Under the pieces are notes generated by a model that was not told where the DNA came from, ran no database searches, and was given only the letters and a program-made list of their open reading frames with translations. A stretch of 37,820 nt of DNA, taken from contig CAJWUE010000010.1 in the NCBI GenBank assembly GCA_913047775.1, forward strand, positions 1 through 37,820. The letters run 5' to 3'. The DNA comes from GCA-002731945 sp913047775 (GTDB lineage Bacteria; Pseudomonadota; Alphaproteobacteria; MED-G09). How positions within the stretch are numbered: position 1 is the first letter of the stretch; each line of letters opens with the position of its first letter. Below are positions 25,053-34,511 of the stretch, one piece after another. The position numbers were made by a program, and so were the translations under genes.

Positions 25053-26216
25053 TTATCCTGATATAGCCTCGGTAATTTTTTTAGCCGCATCATCTAAGTC
25101 TGAACCACTAATTATTGTTAGGCCTGAATCCTCAATAATTTTCTTTCCTATCTCAACATTTGTTCCCTCTAATCTTACAACTAATGGGACAGAAATATTT
25201 ATTTCTCTAGCGGCGTTAACTATCCCCTCAGCAACTACATCGCATCGCATAATTCCTCCAAAAATATTTACCAATATTCCCTTTACATTCTCGTCCGATA
25301 AAATAATTTTGAAAGCTTCGGTAACTTTTTCCTTTGTAGCCGACCCCCCTACATCCAAAAAATTTGCAGGTTCTTCACCATAAAGTTTAATTATGTCCAT
25401 TGTTGCCATGGCGAGACCAGCTCCATTTACGAGGCAACCAATATTCCCATCAAGCTTAATATAACTAAGATCAAACTCTGAAGCTTTAAGTTCTGAAGGA
25501 TCCTCTTCGTGAGGATCAAGAAGTTCACGAAAATTTGGATGTCTAAACAATGCATTATCATCAAAATTAACCTTAGCATCAAGACATATAATTTTCCTAT
25601 CACTTGTAATGACCAAAGGATTTATTTCCAATAAACTCATATCGCTCTCAATAAAAGCTGAATATAAATTGTTACAAAGATCTTCTGCTTGACTAGCTAA
25701 GTCTCCTTCCAATCCCAATGATTTACATATTAAATTGGTTTCTTTATTGGTGACACCAGCAGAGGGCTCAATATTAACTGTAATAATCTTTTCAGGAGTT
25801 TTTTCTGCTACCTCTTCAATATCAACTCCTCCTTCTGTTGAAGCAATGAAGCTTATTTTAGAGGTTTGGCGGTCAACAACCATTGAAATATAAAATTCTT
25901 CAGCAATATCTGTTCCAGCTTCAATATATATTTTCCTAACTCTTTTACCGTCTTTTCCGGTTTGATGTGTTACGAGATTCATTCCAATTATTTCCGAACT
26001 GAGGCTTTTTACCTCTTCAAGAGATTTTGCAATTTTTACTCCTCCACCTTTTCCCCTTCCACCTGCATGAATTTGTGCTTTCACGACCCATAAATTATCT
26101 GAAACAGTTTTTGCTGCCTCAATAGCGTCCTCTGGATCTTCTACTAGAGCCCCTTTTACGATCGGAACATTAAAGATTTTTAGCAATTCTTTAGCTTGAT
26201 ATTCATGAATATTCAT
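25053..26216 (-). CDS. sucC: Succinate-CoA ligase (ADP-forming) beta subunit
   Basis: The 387-residue nucleotide-binding subunit. An ATP-grasp domain fills residues 1 to about 235, beginning MNIHEYQAKELLKIFNVP and including KAQIHAGGRGKGGGVKIA; the C-terminal flavodoxin-like domain has GLAMATMDIIKLYGEEPANFLDVGG and GGIMRCDVVAEGIV. GTP versus ATP preference cannot be fixed from sequence alone; the bacterial form is normally called ADP-forming. It follows mdh by 27 bases. Confidence 0.97.
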   Translation of the reverse strand: MNIHEYQAKELLKIFNVPIVKGALVEDPEDAIEAAKTVSDNLWVVKAQIHAGGRGKGGGVKIAKSLEEVKSLSSEIIGMNLVTHQTGKDGKRVRKIYIEAGTDIAEEFYISMVVDRQTSKISFIASTEGGVDIEEVAEKTPEKIITVNIEPSAGVTNKETNLICKSLGLEGDLASQAEDLCNNLYSAFIESDMSLLEINPLVITSDRKIICLDAKVNFDDNALFRHPNFRELLDPHEEDPSELKASEFDLSYIKLDGNIGCLVNGAGLAMATMDIIKLYGEEPANFLDVGGSATKEKVTEAFKIILSDENVKGILVNIFGGIMRCDVVAEGIVNAAREINISVPLVVRLEGTNVEIGKKIIEDSGLTIISGSDLDDAAKKITEAISG

Positions 26217-26243
26217 TTTTTTACTCTAACCAAAATCTTATTA

Positions 26244-27230
26244 TTAACGACTCTTTAAGATTCTTTTTTTACTTAATCGTTTATCTATTTTTGTGCAAGC
26301 CTTGGTTAAAGATTTTACTGCAGAAACCGACTTCTTGAGCATTTCCTTTTCTCTTGAATTTAAGGAAATCTCTATAACTTTCTCAACGCCCTTTGCTCCT
26401 ATTATCACAGGAACACCAACATACAAATCCTTGATTCTATATTCACCTGATAAAGAAGCTGCACAGGGTAAAACTCTTTTTTTATCTTTTAAGTATGACT
26501 CCGCCATTTCTATTGCCGAGGCAGCTGGAGCATAAAACGCAGATCCTGTTTTGAGCAATCCGACAATTTCAGCCCCTCCATCTCTGGTTCTTTGGATAAT
26601 TTCATTAATTCTTTTTTGTGAAGTCCAACCCATCTTCACTAAATCAGGCAGGGGAATGCCGGCGACTGTAGAATATCTAGGTAATGGCACCATGGAATCA
26701 CCATGGCCACCCAATACAAAAGCTGTAACATCTTCAACTGAAACATTAAATTCTTCGGATAAAAAGTATCTAAATCTAGCGCTATCAAGAACACCTGCCA
26801 TTCCGACAACTTTTTTGGGTGATAAACCTGAAAATTTTTGGAGAGCCCAAACCATTGCATCCAAAGGATTCGTAATGCAAATAACAAAAGCCTTGGGGGC
26901 ATATTGTTTTATGCCAGCACCAACTTCTGACATTACTTTTAAATTTATTGATAATAAGTCATCTCTGCTCATACCTGGTTTTCGAGGAATGCCGGCGGTA
27001 ACTATAACTACATCTGCGCCTTTAATTGCGGAGTAGCTATTGGTACCTTTAAAATTCGCATTATATGAACTAATTGGTGCAGTTTCAGCTAAATCTAAGG
27101 CTTTCCCCTGAGGTATTCCCTTTATAATGTCAAATATAACAACATCGCCTAATTCCTTTAATCCTGATAAGTGAGCAAGAGTACCACCTATTTGGCCACC
27201 ACCTATGAGTGCAATTTTGTTTCTTCCCAT
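26244..27230 (-). CDS. mdh: Malate dehydrogenase (LDH-like type)
   Basis: A 328-residue NAD-dependent malate dehydrogenase of the lactate-dehydrogenase-like group found in alphaproteobacteria. GGGQIGG is the nucleotide loop and Asp34 (VIFDI) selects NAD. Substrate-binding arginines fit Arg83 and Arg89 (IPRKPGMSRDDLL) and Arg152; the catalytic His176 is in GGHGDSMVPL. Arg83 and the motif around it favour malate over lactate. The C-terminus is a few residues longer than usual and very basic. It lies 57 bases after zapE, the widest gap in this part of the run, so a promoter there is possible, but no clear boxes are seen; AAAGAGGGA is its ribosome binding site. Confidence 0.96.
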   Translation of the reverse strand: MGRNKIALIGGGQIGGTLAHLSGLKELGDVVIFDIIKGIPQGKALDLAETAPISSYNANFKGTNSYSAIKGADVVIVTAGIPRKPGMSRDDLLSINLKVMSEVGAGIKQYAPKAFVICITNPLDAMVWALQKFSGLSPKKVVGMAGVLDSARFRYFLSEEFNVSVEDVTAFVLGGHGDSMVPLPRYSTVAGIPLPDLVKMGWTSQKRINEIIQRTRDGGAEIVGLLKTGSAFYAPAASAIEMAESYLKDKKRVLPCAASLSGEYRIKDLYVGVPVIIGAKGVEKVIEISLNSREKEMLKKSVSAVKSLTKACTKIDKRLSKKRILKSR

Positions 27231-27287
27231 TTTTCCCTCTTTTTAAAGAAGTCTTATAATTGTATTAACTATCGTTTTTTTAAAAGA

Positions 27288-28373
27288 TCAATAAATTCTT
27301 GAAGAATCTATATATTCATTCGATCTCATCTCATGTAAACGAGATGCACATCTTTTAAATTCAAATGCTGAATCACCTTTCTTATATATTTCTTCAGGCT
27401 CTCCATCTGCCGAAATTACAACCCTTCTATTGCTGTCATACAAAGCATCAATCAAAGAAATAAACCTTTTTATTTCGTTTCTTTTTTCGGAGCCTATTTT
27501 TGGTATATTTTCTATAAAAATAATATCGAATTCTCTGGCTATGGTTAAAAAATCTTCTGGTCCAAGTGGTTGGCAACATAAATCTTCATAGTTAAATCTT
27601 GCACATCCCATAGCATGATTTTTTACTATCAAATCTCTCCCCTTAATTAATAATTTTCTATCTGATAATTTTGCGCCACCTGTTAAATTATAAAATATTT
27701 CATTTATGGATACTTCTGTTTCATTCCCTAAAATTGAAAAATAGGTTTTTAAATCTTGAAGTCGGTTCTTTCTATAGTCTTTTTTTGTAGTTAAATTAAT
27801 ATTCATGCAACTTGTTTCTATTAATTCAATAAAGGGTAAAAATCTTTCACGATGCAATCCGTCTTTATATAGTGCCGTTGGGGCAAAATTGGATGTCGAA
27901 AAAATAAAAGTGCCACCCTCAAACATAAGTTCAAACAACTTTGTAAGGATAGACGCATCAGCAATGTCATTAACTTGAAATTCATCAAAACATAAAAATT
28001 TAACTTCGTCAGAAATTTCTTTTGCAATAAAGTTTAAGGGATCGTTTATTCCCTTCTCATTTCTGCATTTGTGAAGCCTCTGGTGAACATCCACCATGAA
28101 TTCCTGAAAATGTATCCTTTTCTTTAAATTTATGGTTGAGGTTTGAAAACACATATCCATTAACATCGTTTTTCCTGAACCTGCATCTCCCCACATATAA
28201 ACTCCAGAAAAGTCCATGCTTTTTGGTGAGTTTATTCCTTTAAATCTATTAATTAAATTTTTTTTGAGTGGAATTACTGGATCTAGCAATTCAACTACGT
28301 CTTTTTGGAAGGAATCTTCCTCGATGAGTCCTTTGTCTAAATATTCCTTATAAGTTTTTATAATAGTCTTCAT
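27288..28373 (-). CDS. zapE: Cell division ATPase ZapE (AFG1 family)
   Basis: A 361-residue AAA-type ATPase of the AFG1/LACE1/ZapE family. The Walker A motif is GDAGSGKT (62-69), Walker B is FLCFDEFQVND (about 137-147), and ATSNFAPTALYKDGLHRERFLPFI matches the family sensor region. In E. coli ZapE acts at the division ring under stress; mitochondrial relatives act in respiratory protein turnover. In alphaproteobacteria the gene is commonly next to mdh and sdh, as here. It begins 28 bases after sdhB. Confidence 0.93.
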   Translation of the reverse strand: MKTIIKTYKEYLDKGLIEEDSFQKDVVELLDPVIPLKKNLINRFKGINSPKSMDFSGVYMWGDAGSGKTMLMDMCFQTSTINLKKRIHFQEFMVDVHQRLHKCRNEKGINDPLNFIAKEISDEVKFLCFDEFQVNDIADASILTKLFELMFEGGTFIFSTSNFAPTALYKDGLHRERFLPFIELIETSCMNINLTTKKDYRKNRLQDLKTYFSILGNETEVSINEIFYNLTGGAKLSDRKLLIKGRDLIVKNHAMGCARFNYEDLCCQPLGPEDFLTIAREFDIIFIENIPKIGSEKRNEIKRFISLIDALYDSNRRVVISADGEPEEIYKKGDSAFEFKRCASRLHEMRSNEYIDSSRIY

Positions 28374-28401
28374 AGAGATACTCTAAAGACACATAATATA
28401 A

Positions 28402-29178
28402 TTATTTTCTTGTGGCCAACTCTTTTTTTATTCCTGCAATTGCTTTTGCGGGAGAAAGGCCTTTAGGACAAGCTTTTGTACAATTCATTATGGTTCTACA
28501 ACTATGAACTTTGAAAGCATCATCTAAGTCATCTAAACGTTCTTTTTTTTCTTCATCACGGCTATCTACAATCCACCGATATGCCTGTAAAAGAGCTGCC
28601 GGACCGAGATATTTATCCGAATTCCACCAATAACTTGGGCAAGCTGTCGAACAACATGCACACATTATACATTCATAAAGACCGTCAATTTTTTCTCTAT
28701 CTTCTTTGGTTTGATTCCGCTCTTTTTCCGGTGAATCGCTTTTTGTTCTTAACCATGGTTTGATATTTTTGTGTTGTTCATAAAAATTTTTAAGATCAGG
28801 GACTAAATCTTTAATAACTGGTTCATGAGGAAGAGGGTTAATTTTTACTTCACCTTTAACTTCAGCTATAGGTTTTGTACATGCCAGAGTATTAACTCCA
28901 TCTATATTCATAGCGCAGGAGCCACATATTCCTTCTCTACAGGATCTTCTGAAGGTTAAAGTAGAATCAATTTCATTCTTTATTTTTATTAAAGCATCTA
29001 AAACCATCGGACCACACTCATTCAAATCTACCGAGTAAATATCATGACGTGGATTACTGTCGTTTTCGGGATCCCATCTATAAACAGAAAATTCTTTAGA
29101 GTTACGTACACTATTTTTTAAAGGGTAGTATTTACCTTTTTTAATTTTAGAATTCTTTGGTAAAGTAAATACTGCCAT
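28402..29178 (-). CDS. sdhB: Succinate dehydrogenase iron-sulfur subunit
   Basis: A 258-residue electron-transfer subunit of complex II. All three clusters are supported: 2Fe-2S by CREGICGSCAMNIDGVNTLAC, 4Fe-4S by CIMCACCSTACPSYWWN, and 3Fe-4S by CRTIMNCTKACPKG. Electrons pass from the FAD in SdhA to ubiquinone at the membrane. It lies 8 bases after sdhA with a GGAGAA ribosome binding site. Confidence 0.98.
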   Translation of the reverse strand: MAVFTLPKNSKIKKGKYYPLKNSVRNSKEFSVYRWDPENDSNPRHDIYSVDLNECGPMVLDALIKIKNEIDSTLTFRRSCREGICGSCAMNIDGVNTLACTKPIAEVKGEVKINPLPHEPVIKDLVPDLKNFYEQHKNIKPWLRTKSDSPEKERNQTKEDREKIDGLYECIMCACCSTACPSYWWNSDKYLGPAALLQAYRWIVDSRDEEKKERLDDLDDAFKVHSCRTIMNCTKACPKGLSPAKAIAGIKKELATRK

Positions 29179-29186
29179 AAGTTCTC

Positions 29187-30977
29187 CTAATAAACTCTTT
29201 CCTTGGGCGGAATATAAGATACGTCGTTAGTTAAAGTATATTCGTGGACCCGTCTATAACCAACACTTATTTCACCCTCTTCATTTATCCAGGCTAATGT
29301 GTGTTTCATCCAATCCTTATCGTCTCTTTCGGGAAAATCTTCTCTTGAATGACTGCCTCTACTTTCTTTTCTTTCCGCCGCTCCTTCTATAGTAACCATT
29401 GCTAGTATAATCATATTTTCAAACTCTAGGGCTTCAATTAAATCAGAATTCCATATCAGTGATCTATCTTTGATTCCTATATCCTTTAAATCAGAAAATA
29501 CTCCAGCAATAAGTTTTCTTCCTTCTTCAAGTGTTTTGGCAGTTCGATATACAGCGCAGTTTTCCTGCATTGTTTTTTGCATATTCAATCTCAGTTCAGA
29601 AGTAGGAATCGGGCCATTAGCATTTCTAAATTTTTCTAGTCTTTCATATGCTTGGCCTCCGGCATCCATAGGAAATATAGCCTTTGACACACCTGGCTTT
29701 ACCACTTCCGAACATCGCAACGCTGCTGCCTTGCCCAAAACAACCAGATCTATTAACGAATTAGAACCAAGTCTATTAGCTCCATGCACTGATGCACATG
29801 CAGCTTCACCGACTGCCATAAGTCCGGGCACTATATTATCCTCGTCTTGATCTGTTGGGTTTAAAACTTCACCCTTATAATTTGTCGGGATTCCTCCCAT
29901 GTTGTAATGAACAGTAGGTAAAACGGGAATTGGTTCTCTTGTAACATCAACTCCGGCAAAGATCTTAGCTGACTCGGAAATTCCTGGTAATCTTTCAGCC
30001 AAAACATTAGCATCAATGTGGTCCAGATGAAGATAAATATGGTCTTTATCTTTTCCCACACCACGTCCTTCTTGAATTTCTACAGTCATGGCTCTCGAGA
30101 CAACGTCTCTAGAAGCTAAATCTTTAGCTTTAGGCGCATATCTTTCCATAAAACGTTCACCTTCAGAATTAACTAGATATCCACCCTCTCCTCTACATCC
30201 TTCAGTTATTAAGCACCCTGCTCCATATATTCCAGTAGGATGAAATTGGACAAACTCCATATCCTGAAGAGGTAAACCGGCTCTTAAGACCATGGCTGTA
30301 CCGTCTCCAGTACAAGTATGAGCTGAAGTGGCCGAAAAATATGTTCTACCATATCCTCCTGTAGCCAAAATTGTTTGGGTAGATTGGAAACGGTGAATTT
30401 TTCCATCTTCCATTGATAGGGCAATTACACCAACACATTCTTTGTCATCTGACATGATTAAATCAATTACAAAATATTCAATAAAAAAGTCGGCGGATTC
30501 ACTGATAGATTTTCCATATAGGGTGTGAAGTATTGCGTGTCCTGTTCTATCAGCCGCTGCACATGTTCTTTGTGCAGCAGGACCTTCTCCATAATTAGTA
30601 GTCATACCACCAAAGGGTCTTTGATAAATTTTTCCATCTTCAGTTCTTGAGAAGGGAACACCAAAATGTTCTAATTCGTATACAGCCTCGGATGAATTCT
30701 TGCATAAATATTCGATGGCATCCTGATCTCCCAACCAATCGGCCCCCTTAACAGTATCATACATGTGCCATCGCCAATCATCTTCACCCATATTTCCGAG
30801 GGCAGCAGATATCCCGCCTTGGGCAGCAACCGTATGACTTCTTGTGGGAAAAACCTTAGAAATACATGCAGTTTTTAATCCACTTTCTGCACACCCTAGA
30901 GTAGCTCTAAGTCCAGCACCTCCAGCGCCAACTATTATTACATCATATTTGTGATCTATAAATTGATTATCGGACAT
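29187..30977 (-). CDS. sdhA: Succinate dehydrogenase flavoprotein subunit
   Basis: The 596-residue catalytic subunit of complex II, oxidising succinate to fumarate. GAGGAGLRA binds FAD; the His in RSHTVAAQGG is the covalent FAD attachment site; QFHPTGIYGAGCLITEGCRGEGG and HGANRLGSNSLIDLVVLG are conserved substrate/flavin blocks. The C-terminus carries SRGSHSREDFPERDD. Full length, no missing parts. It lies 12 bases after sdhD. Confidence 0.99.
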   Translation of the reverse strand: MSDNQFIDHKYDVIIVGAGGAGLRATLGCAESGLKTACISKVFPTRSHTVAAQGGISAALGNMGEDDWRWHMYDTVKGADWLGDQDAIEYLCKNSSEAVYELEHFGVPFSRTEDGKIYQRPFGGMTTNYGEGPAAQRTCAAADRTGHAILHTLYGKSISESADFFIEYFVIDLIMSDDKECVGVIALSMEDGKIHRFQSTQTILATGGYGRTYFSATSAHTCTGDGTAMVLRAGLPLQDMEFVQFHPTGIYGAGCLITEGCRGEGGYLVNSEGERFMERYAPKAKDLASRDVVSRAMTVEIQEGRGVGKDKDHIYLHLDHIDANVLAERLPGISESAKIFAGVDVTREPIPVLPTVHYNMGGIPTNYKGEVLNPTDQDEDNIVPGLMAVGEAACASVHGANRLGSNSLIDLVVLGKAAALRCSEVVKPGVSKAIFPMDAGGQAYERLEKFRNANGPIPTSELRLNMQKTMQENCAVYRTAKTLEEGRKLIAGVFSDLKDIGIKDRSLIWNSDLIEALEFENMIILAMVTIEGAAERKESRGSHSREDFPERDDKDWMKHTLAWINEEGEISVGYRRVHEYTLTNDVSYIPPKERVY

Positions 30978-30989
30978 AACTATCCTGCA

Positions 30990-31334
30990 TTACAGTATAC
31001 CCAATTTAATTATTACAAAACATGAAAGCAATGCGACAATGCATACATACGAAGAATTTAAGAAACGAAGGAAATTATGTAGCCTTGGGGCATCAATATA
31101 ATCATCAAGTATATGATTAATGCCTATCCACATATGATATGAGATTGAAAACATTAAAAAAAGGAGTGGCAGCCATATAAATAATTGTCTAAATAATTGT
31201 TTTACTTGAAAGTAGGGTTCTCCGATATTTGCTAGAAAAAAAAGTAATATGGGAACTCCTATGAGGATATTTAAGAGGGCAGTTATCCTTTGTAAAATAA
31301 AATGTCTTGTGCCTTCTGATTTGTGATTAGTCAT
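30990..31334 (-). CDS. sdhD: Succinate dehydrogenase membrane anchor subunit
   Basis: A 114-residue protein with three transmembrane segments. The start resembles other SdhD proteins (EGTRHFILQRITALLNI), and HMWIGINHILDDYI supplies the conserved H-x3-G-x3-I-x2-DY motif with a heme b ligand and quinone-site Asp-Tyr. Its ATG shares one base with the sdhC stop (TAATG), so the two anchors are translationally coupled. Confidence 0.92.
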   Translation of the reverse strand: MTNHKSEGTRHFILQRITALLNILIGVPILLFFLANIGEPYFQVKQLFRQLFIWLPLLFLMFSISYHMWIGINHILDDYIDAPRLHNFLRFLNSSYVCIVALLSCFVIIKLGIL

Positions 31335-31723
31335 TAGAGATAAATGAAAGTAAGAATAGTGGAAGAAAGGGATAGAACCAAAGTTAAAAACGCAAGAATG
31401 TCAACACTACGTATATCAAAACCCAATCCGAAATCCCATATAAAATGTCTTATTCCGCCATACATATGATGAAAAAAAATCCAAACGAAAAAGAATAAAG
31501 TTATTTTAGATAACTGTGTTGATAAAATTGTACTAACTAAATTAAATGTCTCAGCACCAAAGAAAATTGAAAAATACCATAGTAATAAAAAAAATACTCC
31601 TAAATAAAGTACAACTCCTGTTATTCTATGAGTTATAGACATAATCATTGAGAATGAAGGATGATAAATCTGTAAATGAGGTGATAAGGGACGCTCAATA
31701 TTTTTGTCTTTAATATTTGTCAT
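31334..31723 (-). CDS. sdhC: Succinate dehydrogenase cytochrome b556 subunit
   Basis: A 129-residue three-helix membrane subunit. RPLSPHLQIYHPSFSMIMSI precedes the first helix; SITHRITG is the quinone-site Ser/Arg region, and HHMYGGIRHFIWDFG carries a heme b axial His (H-x3-G-x-RH-x2-WD). A TTG at 31738 could extend it by five residues, but the ATG at 31723 gives the usual MTN...ERPLSPHLQIY start. It follows asd by 20 bases. Confidence 0.92.
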   Translation of the reverse strand: MTNIKDKNIERPLSPHLQIYHPSFSMIMSITHRITGVVLYLGVFFLLLWYFSIFFGAETFNLVSTILSTQLSKITLFFFVWIFFHHMYGGIRHFIWDFGLGFDIRSVDILAFLTLVLSLSSTILTFIYL

Positions 31724-31743
31724 TCTTAATTTTACCAAAAAAG

Positions 31744-32754
31744 TTAAGTCAAATAGTCTCTAATCAGATTCTCAGAAATTTGAACAGTATTTAATGCGGC
31801 GCCTTTTCTTAAATTATCAGAAACTACCCATAAGTTTAAAGCATTATCAACAGATTCATCTTTCCTAACCCTTGAAATAAAAGTCATATTATCACCTACA
31901 CAATCAATGGGAGTAATATAATCATTCTCCTTGTAATTTTGGACCTCACAACCTGGTGACTTTTTTAAAATCTCTACAGCATTTTCTATAGAAACGGGTT
32001 TGTCAAATTCCACATTTACAGATTCTGCATGACCAATAAATGTAGGAACCCTAACACATGTTGCTGTCACTTCAATTTCAGAAGATAGAATCTTTTTAGT
32101 TTCATTTATCATTTTATTCTCTTCCTCTGAGTAACCATTTCCATCAAATGCCCCTATTTGAGGAATCACATTAAAGGCTATTTGTTTCTGAAAAATTTTT
32201 GGTTCTATTTCATTATTGCTAAATATACCTTTGGTTTGTTGAAACAGTTCATCCATAGCCTCTTTCCCAGCTCCAGATGTTGAATTGTATGTTGATACCA
32301 CTATCCTAGTTATATTGGCTAATTGTCTCAAAGGATGGAGTGCAACAACCATTTGTATAGTTGAACAGTTTGGGTTGGCTATAATATTTCTTTTTTTATA
32401 TCCTTTCATTGCATCAAGATTTACTTCTGGAACAACAAGAGGAACGTCATCATCCATTCTGAATCTAGAAGAATTATCAATAACAATGCAATTCTCTTTT
32501 GCAGCTAACGGAGCATATTGCTCTGCGATTGTTCCTCCAGCGGAAAAGAGTGCAATGTCAACTTTTGAAAAATCAAATTCCGACAAATCTTCAACGATCA
32601 AATTCTTTCTACCAAATTTTACTGTTTTTCCTTTACTTTTATTCGAGGCGACAGCAAAAACTTGTTCTATAGAGATTTTGCTTTCATCCAAAACATTTAG
32701 CATCTCCCTACCAACATTTCCGGTAGCACCAACTATAACTATCCCAATACCCAT
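31744..32754 (-). CDS. asd: Aspartate-semialdehyde dehydrogenase
   Basis: Reduces aspartyl phosphate to aspartate semialdehyde, the branch point to lysine/diaminopimelate, threonine and methionine. The 336-residue protein has VGATGNVGREML (NADP loop), SAGGTIAEQYAPLA, the nucleophile Cys in IANPNCSTIQM (about residue 131), and the late VPTFIGHAESVNVEF block with the proton-transferring His. A TTG sits one codon before the ATG at 32754; I use the ATG. It starts 4 bases after leuB ends, a common alphaproteobacterial neighbourhood (leuCDB-asd). Confidence 0.95.
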   Translation of the reverse strand: MGIGIVIVGATGNVGREMLNVLDESKISIEQVFAVASNKSKGKTVKFGRKNLIVEDLSEFDFSKVDIALFSAGGTIAEQYAPLAAKENCIVIDNSSRFRMDDDVPLVVPEVNLDAMKGYKKRNIIANPNCSTIQMVVALHPLRQLANITRIVVSTYNSTSGAGKEAMDELFQQTKGIFSNNEIEPKIFQKQIAFNVIPQIGAFDGNGYSEEENKMINETKKILSSEIEVTATCVRVPTFIGHAESVNVEFDKPVSIENAVEILKKSPGCEVQNYKENDYITPIDCVGDNMTFISRVRKDESVDNALNLWVVSDNLRKGAALNTVQISENLIRDYLT

Positions 32755-32758
32755 CAAT

Positions 32759-33865
32759 TTACCCTTCAGATATATTATTCAATTCTTTAATGATAGATTT
32801 ACCCATCTCATTAGTTGAAATATATTTTGAACCATCACTTATGTCTTTGGTCCTTAAACCCATATTCAAAACTTTCGAGACTGCTTTCTCTAATAAATCT
32901 GAGTCTTCTTGTCTATTAAAACTATATTTTAGAGACATAGAGAAGGAAAGTATTGATGCAATTGGATTTGCTAAAGCTTTTCCAGCTATATCTGGCGCAG
33001 ACCCATGCACCGGTTCATAAAGTGCTGACTTAAAAACAGATCCCTCAGAGTCACCTAAAGATGCTGAAGGCAGCATACCTAAAGACCCTGTCAACATAGC
33101 GGCCACATCGGAAAGCATATCCCCAAACAGGTTGTCAGTGACTATCACATCAAATTGTTTAGGCCATCTCACTAATTGCATTGCGCAATTATCAGCCAGC
33201 ATATGTTCTAGCTGAACATCGGAATATTTATTTTCATGGATTTTTTTAACCTCCTCATACCAAAGGATGCCTGATTCCATAACGTTTCTTTTTTCTGAAG
33301 ATGTAACTTTGTTATTTCTTTTTCTTGCTAACTCAAATGCAACTTTGGCAATACGATGAATCTCCCATGTTTCATACACCTGGGTGTTAATTCCTCTTCT
33401 ATTGCTGTTCCCAAGATCTTCAATGCCCCGAGGTTCACCGAAATAAATTCCACCAGTTAACTCACGAACAATCAAAATATCAAGATCCTCTATAACTTCT
33501 TTTTTCAGAGTTGAAGAGCCTGACAAAGCTGAAAAACAGATAGCAGGTCTTAAGTTTGCAAATAAATCAAGATCTTTTCGTAAACGAAGTAGTCCGGCTT
33601 CCGGTCTATTTTCATACTCAACTTTATCCCACTTAGGCCCACCTACTGCGCCTAAAAGAATGGCATCAGACTCCTTAGCTAGAGTCATGGTAGAATCACT
33701 TATCGATGTCTTATTGGTGTCGTAAGATGCACCACCCACTAAGTCATATTCGGTTTCTGCATTAAGATCTTTGTTTTTATTGAACCAATCAATAACCTTG
33801 TCTACCTCTTGCATAACTTCGGGGCCTATACCATCGCCGGGCAAAATGAGTATTTTGTTTGTCAT
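32759..33865 (-). CDS. leuB: 3-isopropylmalate dehydrogenase
   Basis: A 368-residue NAD-dependent oxidative decarboxylase, third step of leucine synthesis. ILPGDGIGPEVM is the N-terminal motif; RELTGGIYFGEPRG carries substrate-binding residues; VTDNLFGDMLSDVAAMLTGSLGMLPSASLG has the metal-ligand aspartates; EPVHGSAPDIAGKALANP binds NAD. The Tyr of GGIYFG and the EPVHGSAPD signature favour LeuB over isocitrate dehydrogenase. It follows leuD by 12 bases. Confidence 0.97.
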   Translation of the reverse strand: MTNKILILPGDGIGPEVMQEVDKVIDWFNKNKDLNAETEYDLVGGASYDTNKTSISDSTMTLAKESDAILLGAVGGPKWDKVEYENRPEAGLLRLRKDLDLFANLRPAICFSALSGSSTLKKEVIEDLDILIVRELTGGIYFGEPRGIEDLGNSNRRGINTQVYETWEIHRIAKVAFELARKRNNKVTSSEKRNVMESGILWYEEVKKIHENKYSDVQLEHMLADNCAMQLVRWPKQFDVIVTDNLFGDMLSDVAAMLTGSLGMLPSASLGDSEGSVFKSALYEPVHGSAPDIAGKALANPIASILSFSMSLKYSFNRQEDSDLLEKAVSKVLNMGLRTKDISDGSKYISTNEMGKSIIKELNNISEG

Positions 33866-33877
33866 AAAAAAACCACT

Positions 33878-34507
33878 TTATAAAGAATACCAAGGTAAGT
33901 TAGTATTGCTATCATTCTCATATATATCTATTAAATTTGAATCTTTCATAGTCAATCCGATATCATCAAAACCTTCTAACAAAAAAATTTTTCTTGAAGT
34001 ATCTATTTCAAAGTTAACTTCATAATTACTAACTCTTATAGACTGCTCCTGAAGGAAAATCTCAAACTCTTCTCCTTTAAGTGCAAATTCAGCTAGATAC
34101 TTTATAACATCTTCAGATAAGAGAATTGGTAAAATTCCATTTTTAAAACAGTTATTATAAAAAATATCTGCAAAACTAGGAGCCATAATAACGCGAATAC
34201 CAAAATCTAAAAGTGCCCAAGGGGCATGTTCTCTACTCGAGCCGCAGCCAAAATTATTACCAGCCAATAACACTTTTGCTTTACTAAAAGGTTCTTTATT
34301 CAAGATAAAATTTTCTATCTCATTTTCATCATAATCATATCTCATTTCGTGAAACAGGTTTTTTCCTAAACCTGTTCGTTTGATTGTTTTTAAAAACTGC
34401 TTCGGAATTATCATATCGGTATCAACATTAATCATCATAGAAAATTGATTCCCATCTGTTGTGAGCATCGGGGCAGCAATACCTTTAATATTTGTAAATT
34501 TTTCCAT
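33878..34507 (-). CDS. leuD: 3-isopropylmalate dehydratase small subunit
   Basis: The 209-residue swivel domain of isopropylmalate isomerase, partner of LeuC. VDTDMIIPKQFLKTI and GNNFGCGSSREHAPWAL are diagnostic; the GSSREH loop binds the substrate. Length is normal for the bacterial LeuD (about 200). It starts 4 bases after leuC ends, so the subunits are coupled. Confidence 0.97.
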   Translation of the reverse strand: MEKFTNIKGIAAPMLTTDGNQFSMMINVDTDMIIPKQFLKTIKRTGLGKNLFHEMRYDYDENEIENFILNKEPFSKAKVLLAGNNFGCGSSREHAPWALLDFGIRVIMAPSFADIFYNNCFKNGILPILLSEDVIKYLAEFALKGEEFEIFLQEQSIRVSNYEVNFEIDTSRKIFLLEGFDDIGLTMKDSNLIDIYENDSNTNLPWYSL

Positions 34508-34511
34508 TTCT